DNA of 64,000 nucleotides. Origin: Alteromonas sp. 5E99-2. GTDB lineage: Bacteria > Pseudomonadota > Gammaproteobacteria > Enterobacterales > Alteromonadaceae. The translations under genes and the position numbers were made by a program. This document shows positions 27,635-35,754 of the stretch, one piece after another. Under the pieces are notes generated by a model that saw only the letters and a list, made by a program, of their open reading frames with translations, was not told where the DNA came from and did no database searches. The stretch spans positions 62,001-126,000 of the forward strand of contig NZ_JAFNJE010000006.1 in NCBI RefSeq assembly GCF_017368475.1. The letters run 5' to 3'. Position 1 is the stretch's first letter. Every line of letters begins with the position of its first letter.

Positions 27635-29542
27635 TTACTCTTCAGTAAATCGCAATTGTATAGCGAAATTCAAACCTAGAGTGGGGTTAAACGCGCCTCC
27701 ATCAGTAGACAAGAATGAGTTACCAAATGGACCATCTGTATCAACTGCAACAAGAGGTGGCAAGCCTGAAGCTCCTGTGGGCGCATTGTCATCAACTTCG
27801 ACAATTAAGAATAAGTCAGTGTCAGGCGAACGGCTTAAATCATTCAACAAACGATTACTCAAACCTTCTGCACCATCTAAATAAAACGGTGTTTGATCTG
27901 CGTCTTGAGCGGCAACATTTTGCTTAGAGCGGTATGCAAATCCAGTGTTAATATTAGCAGTACCATCTTCAGACACAGTACCTGTCACCAAGGCAAAACG
28001 CTTAAACATAGGAACAACTGATGCGTCTAGCACATTTGTTTGTACTAAAGCCGTGGTCAAGGTTGCGCCATCTTCTAGCAAAGCAAGCACTTCGCTGTTG
28101 CTAAAGCGCGTCGCATATACAACATTTGATGGACCGATAGCAACACCTGAACCCACGAAATTAACAGTTTCAAAACTTGATAGAGCAACATCATCGTTAA
28201 CGACAAAATCTAAATCGTTAAACGGTCTGTTAACCAAAGCTGGAACGAAACGTCCACGGCCTGGCTCAGTCTCAACTGCTAGTTCCTGAGAACTTTCACT
28301 TAAGAATTCTTCAGGAAAGGTTTGCTGTCCATATAAGAAACCAACATTTGCAGTAAGTGAAACACGGCTACCGTCAAATGGCGCTCCATCAAGAGCTTGT
28401 ACCAAAATACGGTAGTTGTCGTTGCGAAGTGGAATTTCAAAGTCACCATCAACAGCACCTAGCGCTTCTGGAGCTAGAAGTAAATCGCCATTAGCGTCAC
28501 CAAGAACAAGAGCTTTACCTGTGTTCGTTTCAACCATAACTTGTTCATTATTTCCATTCCCAGAAATAGCAAGTACGCTTGCGCCTAATACAGGCCCACC
28601 AGAAGAGTTAGTAACGCTTCCTGTTAGCACGGCATAAACTTTGTCAAAAGCCTGATCGCCTGGTTGTAATGCAGCAATACCTTCAGATTCAGAACCTTCT
28701 GGATAAGTAAACGAAGACCACGCAATATCATCTTCATGAAGAGTACGTGTGGCAGCCTCTGCTACACTGTCTCCCGTATCGATAAAGGGAAACATGGTAG
28801 AACCAGTACCATCTTGTGCAGAAATTACATTAATTCCGGCATGAGATAAACCGTGAGAATGTCCAAATTCATGAACTGCTATCGCTTGAATGTCAGCAGA
28901 TGTGTCATCATCGGCCAGCGTAGACCACAGAACAGTTTCAGAAAACTGTACATCGTTGTCCATGATGGTCCCTGCGGCATAGAAGCCCGCAGGGAATTCA
29001 ATATCTCCATCATTATCAATGTCAGTACACTCATTAATACCTTCAACTTCCGGATCAAACACATCACTATCGCCATCGCCATCGATGTCATCACCAACGA
29101 CAAAGGTTGCATCCGCTTGCAGACTGGTTGAAGGTGACGAAGCTAATGCAGTAAAGTTGTCTGGCGTTTCAAAAGTAAGCTCATTAATGAAATCAAAACT
29201 ACGGTTACCATTACCAATAGTCCGAGTCTCGGTGATATTCATATTGATATAAGATGTTGGAATTTCATTCCAAGAATCAAGCGCAGCTTGTAGCTGGTCT
29301 CGTGTATCATCAATACTAATTTCCGCTGCTGTACCAGCATTAGGTAATACAGTATCAAGGGTATAATTTACATTGGCGCAACGCGCATCCCAAAAAATAG
29401 GAACCACTTCTACATCTTCAAATCCTGGAATTGTACTTTGACCTGTGAAATTAGAGGTGTCTAAGTTTCCGCCCGCATTCGCTAGGGATGAAGCAACCAA
29501 ACTTACCGCAAGCATACTTAATTTGAATTTATTCACTAACAT
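27635..29542 (-). CDS. Secreted matrixin-type zinc metalloprotease
   Basis: The 635-aa protein has a signal peptide (to SSLANA) and a metzincin zinc motif HEFGHSHGLSH (residues about 224-234, HExxHxxGxxH). It also has a Met-turn-like STMFPF after it and Asp/Gly-rich loops DIDGDGDSDVFD and DIDNDGDIEF that should bind calcium. The C-terminal half is beta-rich and carries a carboxypeptidase-regulatory-like repeat (LTGSVTNSSGGPVLGASVLAIS). It probably digests extracellular protein. ATG 29542 has AGGGGAG eight bases upstream. The partner gene stops one base before it, so translation should be coupled. A terminator follows. Confidence 0.86.
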   Translation of the reverse strand: MLVNKFKLSMLAVSLVASSLANAGGNLDTSNFTGQSTIPGFEDVEVVPIFWDARCANVNYTLDTVLPNAGTAAEISIDDTRDQLQAALDSWNEIPTSYINMNITETRTIGNGNRSFDFINELTFETPDNFTALASSPSTSLQADATFVVGDDIDGDGDSDVFDPEVEGINECTDIDNDGDIEFPAGFYAAGTIMDNDVQFSETVLWSTLADDDTSADIQAIAVHEFGHSHGLSHAGINVISAQDGTGSTMFPFIDTGDSVAEAATRTLHEDDIAWSSFTYPEGSESEGIAALQPGDQAFDKVYAVLTGSVTNSSGGPVLGASVLAISGNGNNEQVMVETNTGKALVLGDANGDLLLAPEALGAVDGDFEIPLRNDNYRILVQALDGAPFDGSRVSLTANVGFLYGQQTFPEEFLSESSQELAVETEPGRGRFVPALVNRPFNDLDFVVNDDVALSSFETVNFVGSGVAIGPSNVVYATRFSNSEVLALLEDGATLTTALVQTNVLDASVVPMFKRFALVTGTVSEDGTANINTGFAYRSKQNVAAQDADQTPFYLDGAEGLSNRLLNDLSRSPDTDLFLIVEVDDNAPTGASGLPPLVAVDTDGPFGNSFLSTDGGAFNPTLGLNFAIQLRFTEE

Positions 29543-29543
29543 C

Positions 29544-30053
29544 TTATAGCTCCCCTTCACTGTCTATACGTGTTTTCATTTCTTTCATAGACACAGCTTC
29601 ACCATGAGTTAGCATCCCTTTTACCATTTCTTTATTGTCATTGGATTCAATGGTCAAAATACCTTGGTTAAAGCCAACAACTTGATACACACCATCGGTA
29701 TCTGAATCAGATAAAAAGTACATGTTTTTTTGATTTACGAATGCTTGAGGAACACCAGCATAGGTTTCACCAACGCGAAAACCGTTTGACGAATACGAAC
29801 CACCTGGCAATGCAATTGTAATAATGCCAGAAGCTTTACCTTTTAGCGCATCGGTGACTTGAACCGACACAAGTGTTTGAGTACCGTTTCCACTTGTATC
29901 AACTTTCGTACTCATCACTTCTCCAGCAACAATAACGCTAGAGGCTGTTGTTGCGTCGGCTAAATCAAATTCTTTATTAATTGTTGCATGTGCGGTAGAA
30001 AGCGTAAAAACGCCCGCCAAAGCTATGCCCAATAGATTGGGTTTTATTTTCAT
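29544..30053 (-). CDS. Small secreted partner protein of the metalloprotease
   Basis: The 169-aa protein has a signal peptide (MKIKPNLLGIALAGVFTLSTAHA). Its body follows the pattern SSVIVAGEVMSTKV...LVSVQVTDALKGKASGIITIALPGG, a beta-sandwich-like segment that I associate with small exported proteins encoded beside matrixin proteases. It ends one base before the protease start, in the same operon. A role as chaperone, inhibitor or surface partner of the protease is possible but is inference from position only. Confidence 0.7.
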   Translation of the reverse strand: MKIKPNLLGIALAGVFTLSTAHATINKEFDLADATTASSVIVAGEVMSTKVDTSGNGTQTLVSVQVTDALKGKASGIITIALPGGSYSSNGFRVGETYAGVPQAFVNQKNMYFLSDSDTDGVYQVVGFNQGILTIESNDNKEMVKGMLTHGEAVSMKEMKTRIDSEGEL

Positions 30054-30246
30054 TATTATATTCTCCTGATTGGATTGTCGTTAGGTGCAAAAGCACGACA
30101 TCAGAATAGGACGCTAAATTGATTAGAAGCAATAGAACTGCTGTATTTGTGATGAAATTAGAATGTATTTGTAATACTATAACATTGAATAAATTCAATA
30201 AGTTAAATGATAAATAATACTAAGTGAGCGTGCTCCCTCCCTTAAG

Positions 30247-30591
30247 TCAATCCTTTGTCTTGGCCCTATTAGGCCGCCCTCCAGTAACCTTATCCGCTCT
30301 TCCTTCTTCCACTGCTTTTTCTGCTCGGCGACGACGTACTTCTTTGGGGTCGGCTATTAATGGACGGTAAATTTCTATTCTGTCATTTTGCTTCAGCATA
30401 ACAGAAGGACGAACGGTTTTATTCCAAATCCCTACTTTTGAGGTAGCGATATCAATTTCCGGGTGTAGTTGCAAAATTCCCGACAACACAATTGCATCGG
30501 TAACTGTGGTATTTTCTTCTACTGAAACTGCAAGTAAAGATTGAGATTTCGGTGTACCGTATACCACTTCAATATCTATCATTTTGGTCAT
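30247..30591 (-). CDS. rnfH: RnfH family (ubiquitin-like fold) protein
   Basis: The 114-aa protein carries the UPF0125/RnfH pattern: IDIEVVYGTPKSQSLLAVSV, TVTDAIVLSGILQLHPEID, VGIWNKTV and DRIEIYRPLIADPKEVRRRRAEK, with a basic tail. RnfH has a beta-grasp fold. In E. coli it is encoded with RatA, and its role is not settled. Its ATG overlaps the ratA stop (ATGA), so the two are translated together, downstream of the divergent smpB promoter region. Confidence 0.9.
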   Translation of the reverse strand: MTKMIDIEVVYGTPKSQSLLAVSVEENTTVTDAIVLSGILQLHPEIDIATSKVGIWNKTVRPSVMLKQNDRIEIYRPLIADPKEVRRRRAEKAVEEGRADKVTGGRPNRAKTKD

Positions 30592-31019
30592 GAGTACACC
30601 TCTTTGGCTCGTTGAGTAAAGGCATTAATCATAGAGCGGGTAATCGATTCAAACACCTTACCAAATGCGGCTTCAACTAACCTGCTTTCAAATTCAAATT
30701 GTAAATTCAATTCAATTTTACAAGCCTTTTCATCAAGGGCAATAAATGTCCAGCCGCCCTCAAGAGACTTAAACGGCCCGTTCACTAACGACATACCAAT
30801 TCGGGTGTTTTTTTCTAATGTATTGCGGGTACTAAACCACTGGCTAATGCCGGCTTTTTTTATTAAAAGAGATGCTTGCATATGCGTATCAGATTGTTCG
30901 TCAATACGGCTGTCGGCACAACCTGGAAGAAAGTCGGCATAGCCGTCTACATCATTCACCAAGTTGTACATAGATTCAGCACTAAATGGGACCAGTGCAG
31001 TACGTTGAACATGTGCCAT
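30588..31019 (-). CDS. ratA: RatA/COQ10-like START-domain protein
   Basis: The 143-aa protein matches the RatA/YfjG family of the polyketide cyclase/START fold. It begins AHVQRTALVPFSAESMYNLVNDVDGYADFLPGC and ends FGKVFESITRSMINAFTQRAKEVY. Members bind ubiquinone-like lipids (the COQ10 relatives), and E. coli RatA has also been described as a toxin affecting ribosome subunit joining. ATG 31019 starts the family sequence. A GTG at 31052 would add 11 unsupported residues. It overlaps rnfH by four bases and is divergent from smpB, the arrangement found in E. coli. Confidence 0.92.
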   Translation of the reverse strand: MAHVQRTALVPFSAESMYNLVNDVDGYADFLPGCADSRIDEQSDTHMQASLLIKKAGISQWFSTRNTLEKNTRIGMSLVNGPFKSLEGGWTFIALDEKACKIELNLQFEFESRLVEAAFGKVFESITRSMINAFTQRAKEVYS

Positions 31020-31100
31020 AAAAAATAAAGTGGGATCCACTGTTGAAAACACAATAGTTTAACACGACTTATAGGCTAAGGTTGAGGTATAATCAGTGAT

Positions 31101-31580
31101 ATGAAAAAGTCTAAAAACAAATCAAACACTAGTGGCACCATAGCTTTAAATAAAAAAGCACGCCACGATTACTACCTTGAAGACAAATTTGAAGCAGGTA
31201 TGTCTTTGCAAGGATGGGAAATAAAAAGTATACGCGACGGTAAAGTAAACATTACTGACGCTTATATTATTTTGCAAAATGGCGAAGCCTATTTAGTTGG
31301 ATGCCGTATAACACCGCTCACACAGGCATCAACCCATGTGATTTGCGAGCCTGAACGAGCCCGTAAATTATTACTTAGCCGTAGAGAGCTCGACCGCATG
31401 ATTGGCGCACGAGATCAAAAAGGTTATTCCGTCGTTGCCACCGCCATGTACTGGAAAAAATGCTGGGTGAAATGTGAAATTCACCTAGCAAAAGGTAAAC
31501 AATCTCACGACAAGCGCGACACAGTAAAAGACCGAGATTGGGCACGTCAAAAAGAACGAATGATGAAGCACAGTGCTTAA
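31101..31580 (+). CDS. smpB: SmpB, SsrA-binding protein
   Basis: The 159-aa protein is a full-length Smp[55 protein letters not shown], and the basic C-terminal tail [20 protein letters not shown]. SmpB binds tmRNA and occupies the decoding site to rescue stalled ribosomes. A TATAAT at 31088-31093 lies too close to the ATG to leave a normal leader unless the transcript is nearly leaderless. The tmRNA gene starts 66 bases downstream, which keeps the two partners together. Confidence 0.97.
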   Translation: MKKSKNKSNTSGTIALNKKARHDYYLEDKFEAGMSLQGWEIKSIRDGKVNITDAYIILQNGEAYLVGCRITPLTQASTHVICEPERARKLLLSRRELDRMIGARDQKGYSVVATAMYWKKCWVKCEIHLAKGKQSHDKRDTVKDRDWARQKERMMKHSA

Positions 31581-31646
31581 ACGCGTTGAATTAAATAAAA
31601 ATAGTATGTGTGACTAAGTTAGAGTCATGCTAAACTAACCCAATCT

Positions 31647-32006
31647 GGGGCTGATTAGGATTCGACAGGATCTTGGACGCTTTAGGTGCATGCAGAGGTG
31701 CGGCTGGCCTCTTAAAAAAGCCGCATTTAAATAGTCGCAAACGACGAAAACTACGCACTAGCCGCTTAATAACCGGTATAGGCCCTTCCACCTCAGTCTC
31801 TTTCTACTAGCGGGGATTCGGAAGGTCATCTAAGTAGGATAGCGAGGGAAACTTGTCTAAGGTTGAACCGCGAAACAGTATTAGGCCAGCCTCAAGGAAA
31901 TCCTGTTTGTCGGAGTTCCAAGAGGTTAAATAAATGACAAACTAAGCATGTAGTACCGACGGTAGACATTTTCTGGACGCGGGTTCAAATCCCGCCAGCT
32001 CCACCA
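31647..32006 (+). ncRNA. ssrA: tmRNA (SsrA), tag peptide ANDENYALAA
   Basis: The 5' end GGGGCTGATTAGGATTCGAC and the 3' end with T-arm GGTTCAAATCC and CAGCTCCACCA form the tRNA-like acceptor (seven pairs with one G-T). The tag frame starts at the resume codon GCA (31737) and reads ANDENYALAA, followed by two TAA stops (31767-31772). This is the standard tag of enteric and related gammaproteobacteria. The CCA end is encoded at 32004-32006, and a terminator follows directly. Confidence 0.97.
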
Positions 32007-32017
32007 CTTTGACATTC

Positions 32018-32042
32018 AAGGGCGTTCTTTACGCCCTTTTTT
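32018..32042 (+). terminator. Rho-independent terminator of ssrA
   Basis: Stem AAGGGCGT (32018-32025) with ACGCCCTT (32031-32038), loop TCTTT, then a T run to 32042. Confidence 0.92.
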
Positions 32043-32124
32043 GTGTCTGCAATAACCATAAATAACTTGTAAAAATACGGCTTGATTTAATAGTTTGCTA
32101 ATAAACAATACTTGCCCGTTAGAA

Positions 32125-33300
32125 CTATTCACCTTCTCGCTCAGCCCTCGCTAACACTAAATATCTCCAATAAAACACAGGAATAAGCAACGTTGTAAAA
32201 TACAGTATTGTTGAACGAGTGTGCTTTAGAAATTCTCCCCACTCTAGTGAATAAATATTTGCTTTCGCAATAACCCCTTGAGAAATAACCACTCCAGGAA
32301 ATGCTATGGTATTGAGTACATTAATTATTTGGTAATGATATAAAAGAGCTAGACTTATTGCTTCAACAATAAAAGGGCTAAGTAAAACGAATGCCAATTC
32401 ATGAAAACTTCGGCGTTTATTCACCAAGAATATACCCAGCAACAAGGGTAAAAGTAACATATTGGTACTTGGGCTAACGGTCAACCCAGTGCGCTGGTTT
32501 ACGTTAACTTTCCTTTGCTCACCGGCTTCAGCAATAGCGGTGCGAGAAGAAAAAATACTATTACTTATCACCAGCGTATCGGTTGTTTGATTCAACCTTG
32601 TTTCACTCTGCCAATTAACATTACTGACCTGCACAAAAAGCGACGTAGGTAAGTAAAGCAAATGTTTAAAATAAGGTTGAAGAAAAACCGAACAAACTAT
32701 AAATAACACAACAGCTACACTAGCGCACTTTGCGCCGTTAATAACATTGTTATTGCTGTTAACTTCATTTTGTTCTAGATGATGCCTACCAAGCAGATAA
32801 ATACTTGAATGCGTTTTACTAATCCAGCGCCAATAACAAAACACCACCAGAATAAATAAACTAGCAGGAAAATAAATATCATGAATTACATTAAAGGTAG
32901 GAGGTGATGCATACACCCTTGCATAAAACAACAGACATAAACGCAAAAGATTCAAGGCTTCAACAACCACAAAGCCTATAACTATGGCTTTAAGCTTATT
33001 ACCGACAGAAACCTTTTCTACCAATATTAAACTAACAACAGTTAGATACATAGGCAACGCCGAACAAGAAGGTACCACATTAATACCGTATTCAGCCGTA
33101 CCCAAATAGATGCTATAGCGATTTAATATTATATCTGCATTAAAAAGGTGCACCACAGAAAAGGTAGACAAGGCTAACGTATGGCAAACAACATCAACAA
33201 ACACTTCTGCTTGAGGGCTTTTTAGCAAGTAGAAAAACCCTAACAATAGAGGCAAGCAAAGAGAAAAACGAAAAATAGCGGGCAGCATTAAACGAGACAT
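32125..33300 (-). CDS. Exosortase/archaeosortase-family membrane transpeptidase with C-terminal membrane extension
   Basis: The 391-aa multi-pass protein has the three exosortase catalytic landmarks in order. These are the Cys in VPSCSALP (residue 79 from this start), the Arg in EALNLLRL (120) and the His in VIHDIYFP (140), each beside a membrane segment. Exosortases cut a C-terminal tripartite signal from exported proteins. Beyond the catalytic half, residues about 185-391 add further membrane segments and one soluble loop. I do not recognise that extension as EpsI. ATG 33300 has AGGTG upstream. A GTG at 33351 would add 17 residues. No polysaccharide cluster and no protein with a recognisable PEP-CTERM-like tail adjoins. 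The preceding DUF1554-type gene is on the same strand. Confidence 0.8.
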   Translation of the reverse strand: MSRLMLPAIFRFSLCLPLLLGFFYLLKSPQAEVFVDVVCHTLALSTFSVVHLFNADIILNRYSIYLGTAEYGINVVPSCSALPMYLTVVSLILVEKVSVGNKLKAIVIGFVVVEALNLLRLCLLFYARVYASPPTFNVIHDIYFPASLFILVVFCYWRWISKTHSSIYLLGRHHLEQNEVNSNNNVINGAKCASVAVVLFIVCSVFLQPYFKHLLYLPTSLFVQVSNVNWQSETRLNQTTDTLVISNSIFSSRTAIAEAGEQRKVNVNQRTGLTVSPSTNMLLLPLLLGIFLVNKRRSFHELAFVLLSPFIVEAISLALLYHYQIINVLNTIAFPGVVISQGVIAKANIYSLEWGEFLKHTRSTILYFTTLLIPVFYWRYLVLARAEREGE

Positions 33301-33387
33301 TGCTGTACACCTAGGCAAGTTAATTGATTTATAAGGCAGCAAAACGGCCACCTTATAATATTGCGATAAAACCCACTACTAGGTTAA

Positions 33388-33963
33388 TTACCACTCAGTT
33401 AAACCCGTACTTGCACTAGCCCCAGCAGGTGCTGTGTAGGTAATGCAATATAGCGAACTACTCTCATTACATGAAGATACATTTCCACCGATATATATAT
33501 TAATTTTTGCAGAAGCAATTCCTCTCTCCCCACTTTCTGAATTGCTAGCACTGTTCCAATTATTACAACTCGAAGTGTGAGAGCCAATCGAATCAGAAGC
33601 AGTCCAAATAAATCGCAGTGTCACACCGATGGAGTTCGTTAAGTCTACTGTATCCGCGTTAAGCAAAGCGGCAAAATTGGGGGCTATTTGTGTCGTCCCG
33701 TCTCGCCTAAAAATCACCTCATTAGTAGGAATGTTATATAAGCTTGGCATATCACGAATTTCATCTGCAGCACTAACAGAAATAAAGGCTCTAGTTGTGC
33801 TAGAGGCTACCGCAGGCTTATTAACATCATCATCACATAACTCATCAGCCCCTGCTCTGCCGCCAATATTGCCAGCAGTCGTTGTGCTAGGCACCCATAA
33901 GCGCACGTCGGCCAACACAGGAAGAGAGAAAGAGAAAATAATTACAGTCAGTAAACGCATCAT
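33388..33963 (-). CDS. Secreted DUF1554-like (lectin-type) protein
   Basis: The 191-aa protein has a signal peptide (MMRLLTVIIFSFSLPVLA-DVRLW). The mature domain carries four spaced cysteines and the phrases GNIGGRAGADELCD, TRAFISVSAADEIRDMPSLY and SLYCITYTAP. This agrees with the DUF1554/C-type-lectin-like family found in surface proteins. The C-terminus ends ASTGLTEW with no membrane helix or basic tail, so it is not an obvious exosortase substrate. ATG 33963 has AAGGA seven bases upstream. It lies 87 bases before the exosortase on the same strand and may share its transcript. Confidence 0.65.
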   Translation of the reverse strand: MMRLLTVIIFSFSLPVLADVRLWVPSTTTAGNIGGRAGADELCDDDVNKPAVASSTTRAFISVSAADEIRDMPSLYNIPTNEVIFRRDGTTQIAPNFAALLNADTVDLTNSIGVTLRFIWTASDSIGSHTSSCNNWNSASNSESGERGIASAKINIYIGGNVSSCNESSSLYCITYTAPAGASASTGLTEW

Positions 33964-34110
33964 CTACAAATCCTTTTTATGTAAGCATCTAAAGAAATTA
34001 TAGATAATAAACTTGATCTTTCAAGAATCACGAATCATATCAAACACGGTTGTGTGACAACCCGAATTAGCTGATTGGTATTACGTAAGAGAGACATGTA
34101 GACAACCGCT

Positions 34111-34641
34111 CTAATTAATATCATCAATATCGTTCGTTCCAAGGGCAAAAGACAACTTAGCATCTTTTGAGACGTCAAACTCTAATCCCACTAATGCTCG
34201 GGTACCCGTGGCCCATCCACTTACATTGTTTTCATTGTCGCTATATTGACCATATACCTTACCAGCCCCTAGGCTGATAAATGGCCTTATGGTGTCGGAG
34301 AACCCACTATAGGCGAGTTTGTTGTCGAGCCACAGACCAATGTTTTCAATCTTTGCGTTATTAGCTGCGTCCTGACCTTCAATATCAAAACTATTGGAAT
34401 ATGCGTAGGATGCAGTGGCAGTAGCCGAGAATTCCCATACAGGTGTAAGCAAGGTTTCCCATCCAATCCCTAATTCGAATTTAGGAATGAAAGCATCATC
34501 AATTGATATATTTGACGGTGTGGCTAAGCCATTTTCATTAATAACGCCTAGACCAAGGCTAAAAAAAACCGGCTGCTGATCTTCAGCAATAGCCTGTGTG
34601 ATAAACAAGCTTGTTACAGCCACAATTATTGTTCTATACAT
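34111..34641 (-). CDS. Small outer membrane beta-barrel protein
   Basis: The 176-aa protein has a signal peptide (to QAIA-EDQQ). It then has alternating amphipathic strands (VFFSLGLGVINE, PKFELGIGWETLL, WEFSATATASYAYS, IRPFISLGAGKVYG, ALVGLEFDVS, AKLSFALG), typical of an 8-stranded OmpA/OmpW-like barrel. The C-terminus (NDIDDIN) lacks the usual terminal Phe, which is odd. It is the last gene of a tight operon with an HTH regulator (one base apart) and a DUF2975 membrane protein. A weak hairpin (34048-34062) lies downstream. Its role is unknown. Confidence 0.7.
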   Translation of the reverse strand: MYRTIIVAVTSLFITQAIAEDQQPVFFSLGLGVINENGLATPSNISIDDAFIPKFELGIGWETLLTPVWEFSATATASYAYSNSFDIEGQDAANNAKIENIGLWLDNKLAYSGFSDTIRPFISLGAGKVYGQYSDNENNVSGWATGTRALVGLEFDVSKDAKLSFALGTNDIDDIN

Positions 34642-34642
34642 T

Positions 34643-34861
34643 CTAGTCTCCAGACGTATTGGTATTATGTTTTAAAATGTCGCCGGGCTCACACTCCAGT
34701 GCTTCACAAATGGCGTCTAATGTGGAAAACCTAATTGCTTTAGCTTTTCCGGTCTTTAAAATTGAAAGGTTTTGTGGGCTGACGCCCACCGAAGCTGATA
34801 AATCATTTAAGCGCATTTTTCGCTTTGCTAACATCACATCTAAATCAACAATAATCGCCAT
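34643..34861 (-). CDS. Small XRE/Cro-type HTH regulator
   Basis: The 72-aa protein is almost entirely one helix-turn-helix domain: DLDVMLAKRKMRLNDLSASVGVSPQNLSILKTGKAKAIRFSTLDAICEALECEPGDIL. This is the YozG/Cro-like type commonly paired with DUF2975 membrane proteins. Its ATG shares a base with the stop of the DUF2975 gene (TAATG), and the barrel-protein gene starts one base after its stop, so all three should be translated together. It probably controls its own operon, perhaps through the palindrome at 35482-35514. Confidence 0.9.
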   Translation of the reverse strand: MAIIVDLDVMLAKRKMRLNDLSASVGVSPQNLSILKTGKAKAIRFSTLDAICEALECEPGDILKHNTNTSGD

Positions 34862-35421
34862 TAGATAACAAGCTCTTGTTCGTTTTTCAAACGCGCCGCT
34901 TCAGCCATAATTGAACCAATAACTAAAATTATGAAGCCTGTTGCTATTGCTTCAAAACTTTCGATGGTTATGCTAAACGATATCTCTCCATGTTCTAAAA
35001 AGCCCAGTAACTTAAGAATTAATATCAATGCGCTGGGGTAAATAAGTTGTACAAGGGGCCAAAGTAGAACACACAAACCTAGCCGTCTTATTTGAACAAC
35101 CGAATTAAACGAAAAAATATGCCCTTCTTTGTATTGTTTAAAAAGTAAAAACAACATTCCGTAAATAGCTAACTGGTACAGTAATTGATGTGTGGTTAAC
35201 CAAAACGCGGGACTCAGCCCGACTTCTTTTAATTGCCTTACTTCTGATTCAAATCCAGTAAAGTTAAACAAGAAGTTAAACTCTGTTTGGCCAGTATCGA
35301 CAATAGTTCCATGATCTAACTGACTAAAAAAAACGAGGTAAGCCCAAATACCAATATGTACAAAAGACGCAATGACAAAAACAACACACAGAAACTGGCT
35401 AAGAGTAGAAATTTTTTTCAT
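34861..35421 (-). CDS. DUF2975 family membrane protein
   Basis: The 186-aa protein has four predicted membrane segments (near residues 9-30, 68-90, 105-130 and 155-178). Its general layout is that of DUF2975 proteins, which sit next to small HTH regulators in many bacteria. It may sense or sequester the regulator, but nothing is proven for the family. ATG 35421 begins MKKISTLSQF, and an upstream in-frame start (35451) is less likely. It overlaps the HTH gene by one base. Confidence 0.78.
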   Translation of the reverse strand: MKKISTLSQFLCVVFVIASFVHIGIWAYLVFFSQLDHGTIVDTGQTEFNFLFNFTGFESEVRQLKEVGLSPAFWLTTHQLLYQLAIYGMLFLLFKQYKEGHIFSFNSVVQIRRLGLCVLLWPLVQLIYPSALILILKLLGFLEHGEISFSITIESFEAIATGFIILVIGSIMAEAARLKNEQELVI

Positions 35422-35481
35422 GAACTCATGGTTACTAAATAGAACACACAAACAATGTAATTAAAACAAACATGCTTATCA

Positions 35482-35514
35482 AGCATTATTTAATGATAAA
35501 CATTAAATAATGCT
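35482..35514. promoter_or_regulatory. Perfect 14-bp AT-rich palindrome upstream of the DUF2975-HTH-OMP operon
   Basis: AGCATTATTTAATG (35482-35495) is exactly mirrored by CATTAAATAATGCT (35501-35514) across ATAAA. It lies 61 bases upstream of the DUF2975 start. The long symmetric arms suit a dimeric repressor site, or a hairpin. There is no T-tract typical of a terminator. Confidence 0.6.
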
Positions 35515-35631
35515 CACCATTCCAACAAATCACAACCTAGATAACTGTATTTAAATCCAACTATTTGTTTAAAACCTTGTTATTTCATCTCAAAACAAAA
35601 GCCAAGCTCCACAGCCAATCAATACCATATC

Positions 35632-35703
35632 GTCTTACCTGTATATCTTGCGTCATGGTATTCTCTTAAGGTAAATAACTACTTATCATGATGACGGTAA
35701 GAC
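35632..35703. promoter_or_regulatory. Nested inverted repeats upstream of the LytTR regulator
   Basis: GTCTTACC (35632-35639) is mirrored by GGTAAGAC (35696-35703). Inside these arms CGTCAT (35651-35656) is mirrored by ATGACG (35691-35696). They end 51 bases before the GTG start of the LytTR gene and could be a regulator site or a folded leader. Confidence 0.4.
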
Positions 35704-35754
35704 AGAAATTAAAATACAGCAGAAGGCTTGTCTGACGAATGCTAAAGGCGAACG

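Larger units (their letters stand above)
35422..35754. other. Intergenic region between divergent DUF2975 operon and LytTR regulator
   Basis: No gene is seen. It contains two separate dyads: a perfect 14-bp palindrome (35482-35514) nearer the DUF2975 operon, and a wider pair of inverted repeats (35632-35703) nearer the LytTR gene. Both are described separately. Confidence 0.5.

Noticed and set aside
31608-31636. Promoter of ssrA (GTGACT ... TAAACT)
   Set aside because: The spacer is about 15 bases and the -35 match is poor; not listed as a feature.
33388-33480. DUF1554-like protein as exosortase substrate
   Set aside because: Its C-terminus has no hydrophobic helix or basic tail, and neither alternative frame near the end supplies one.
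34048-34062. Weak hairpin GGTTGT/ACAACC after the small barrel gene
   Set aside because: Six pairs with a three-base loop and only a short T-rich flank; too weak to call a terminator.
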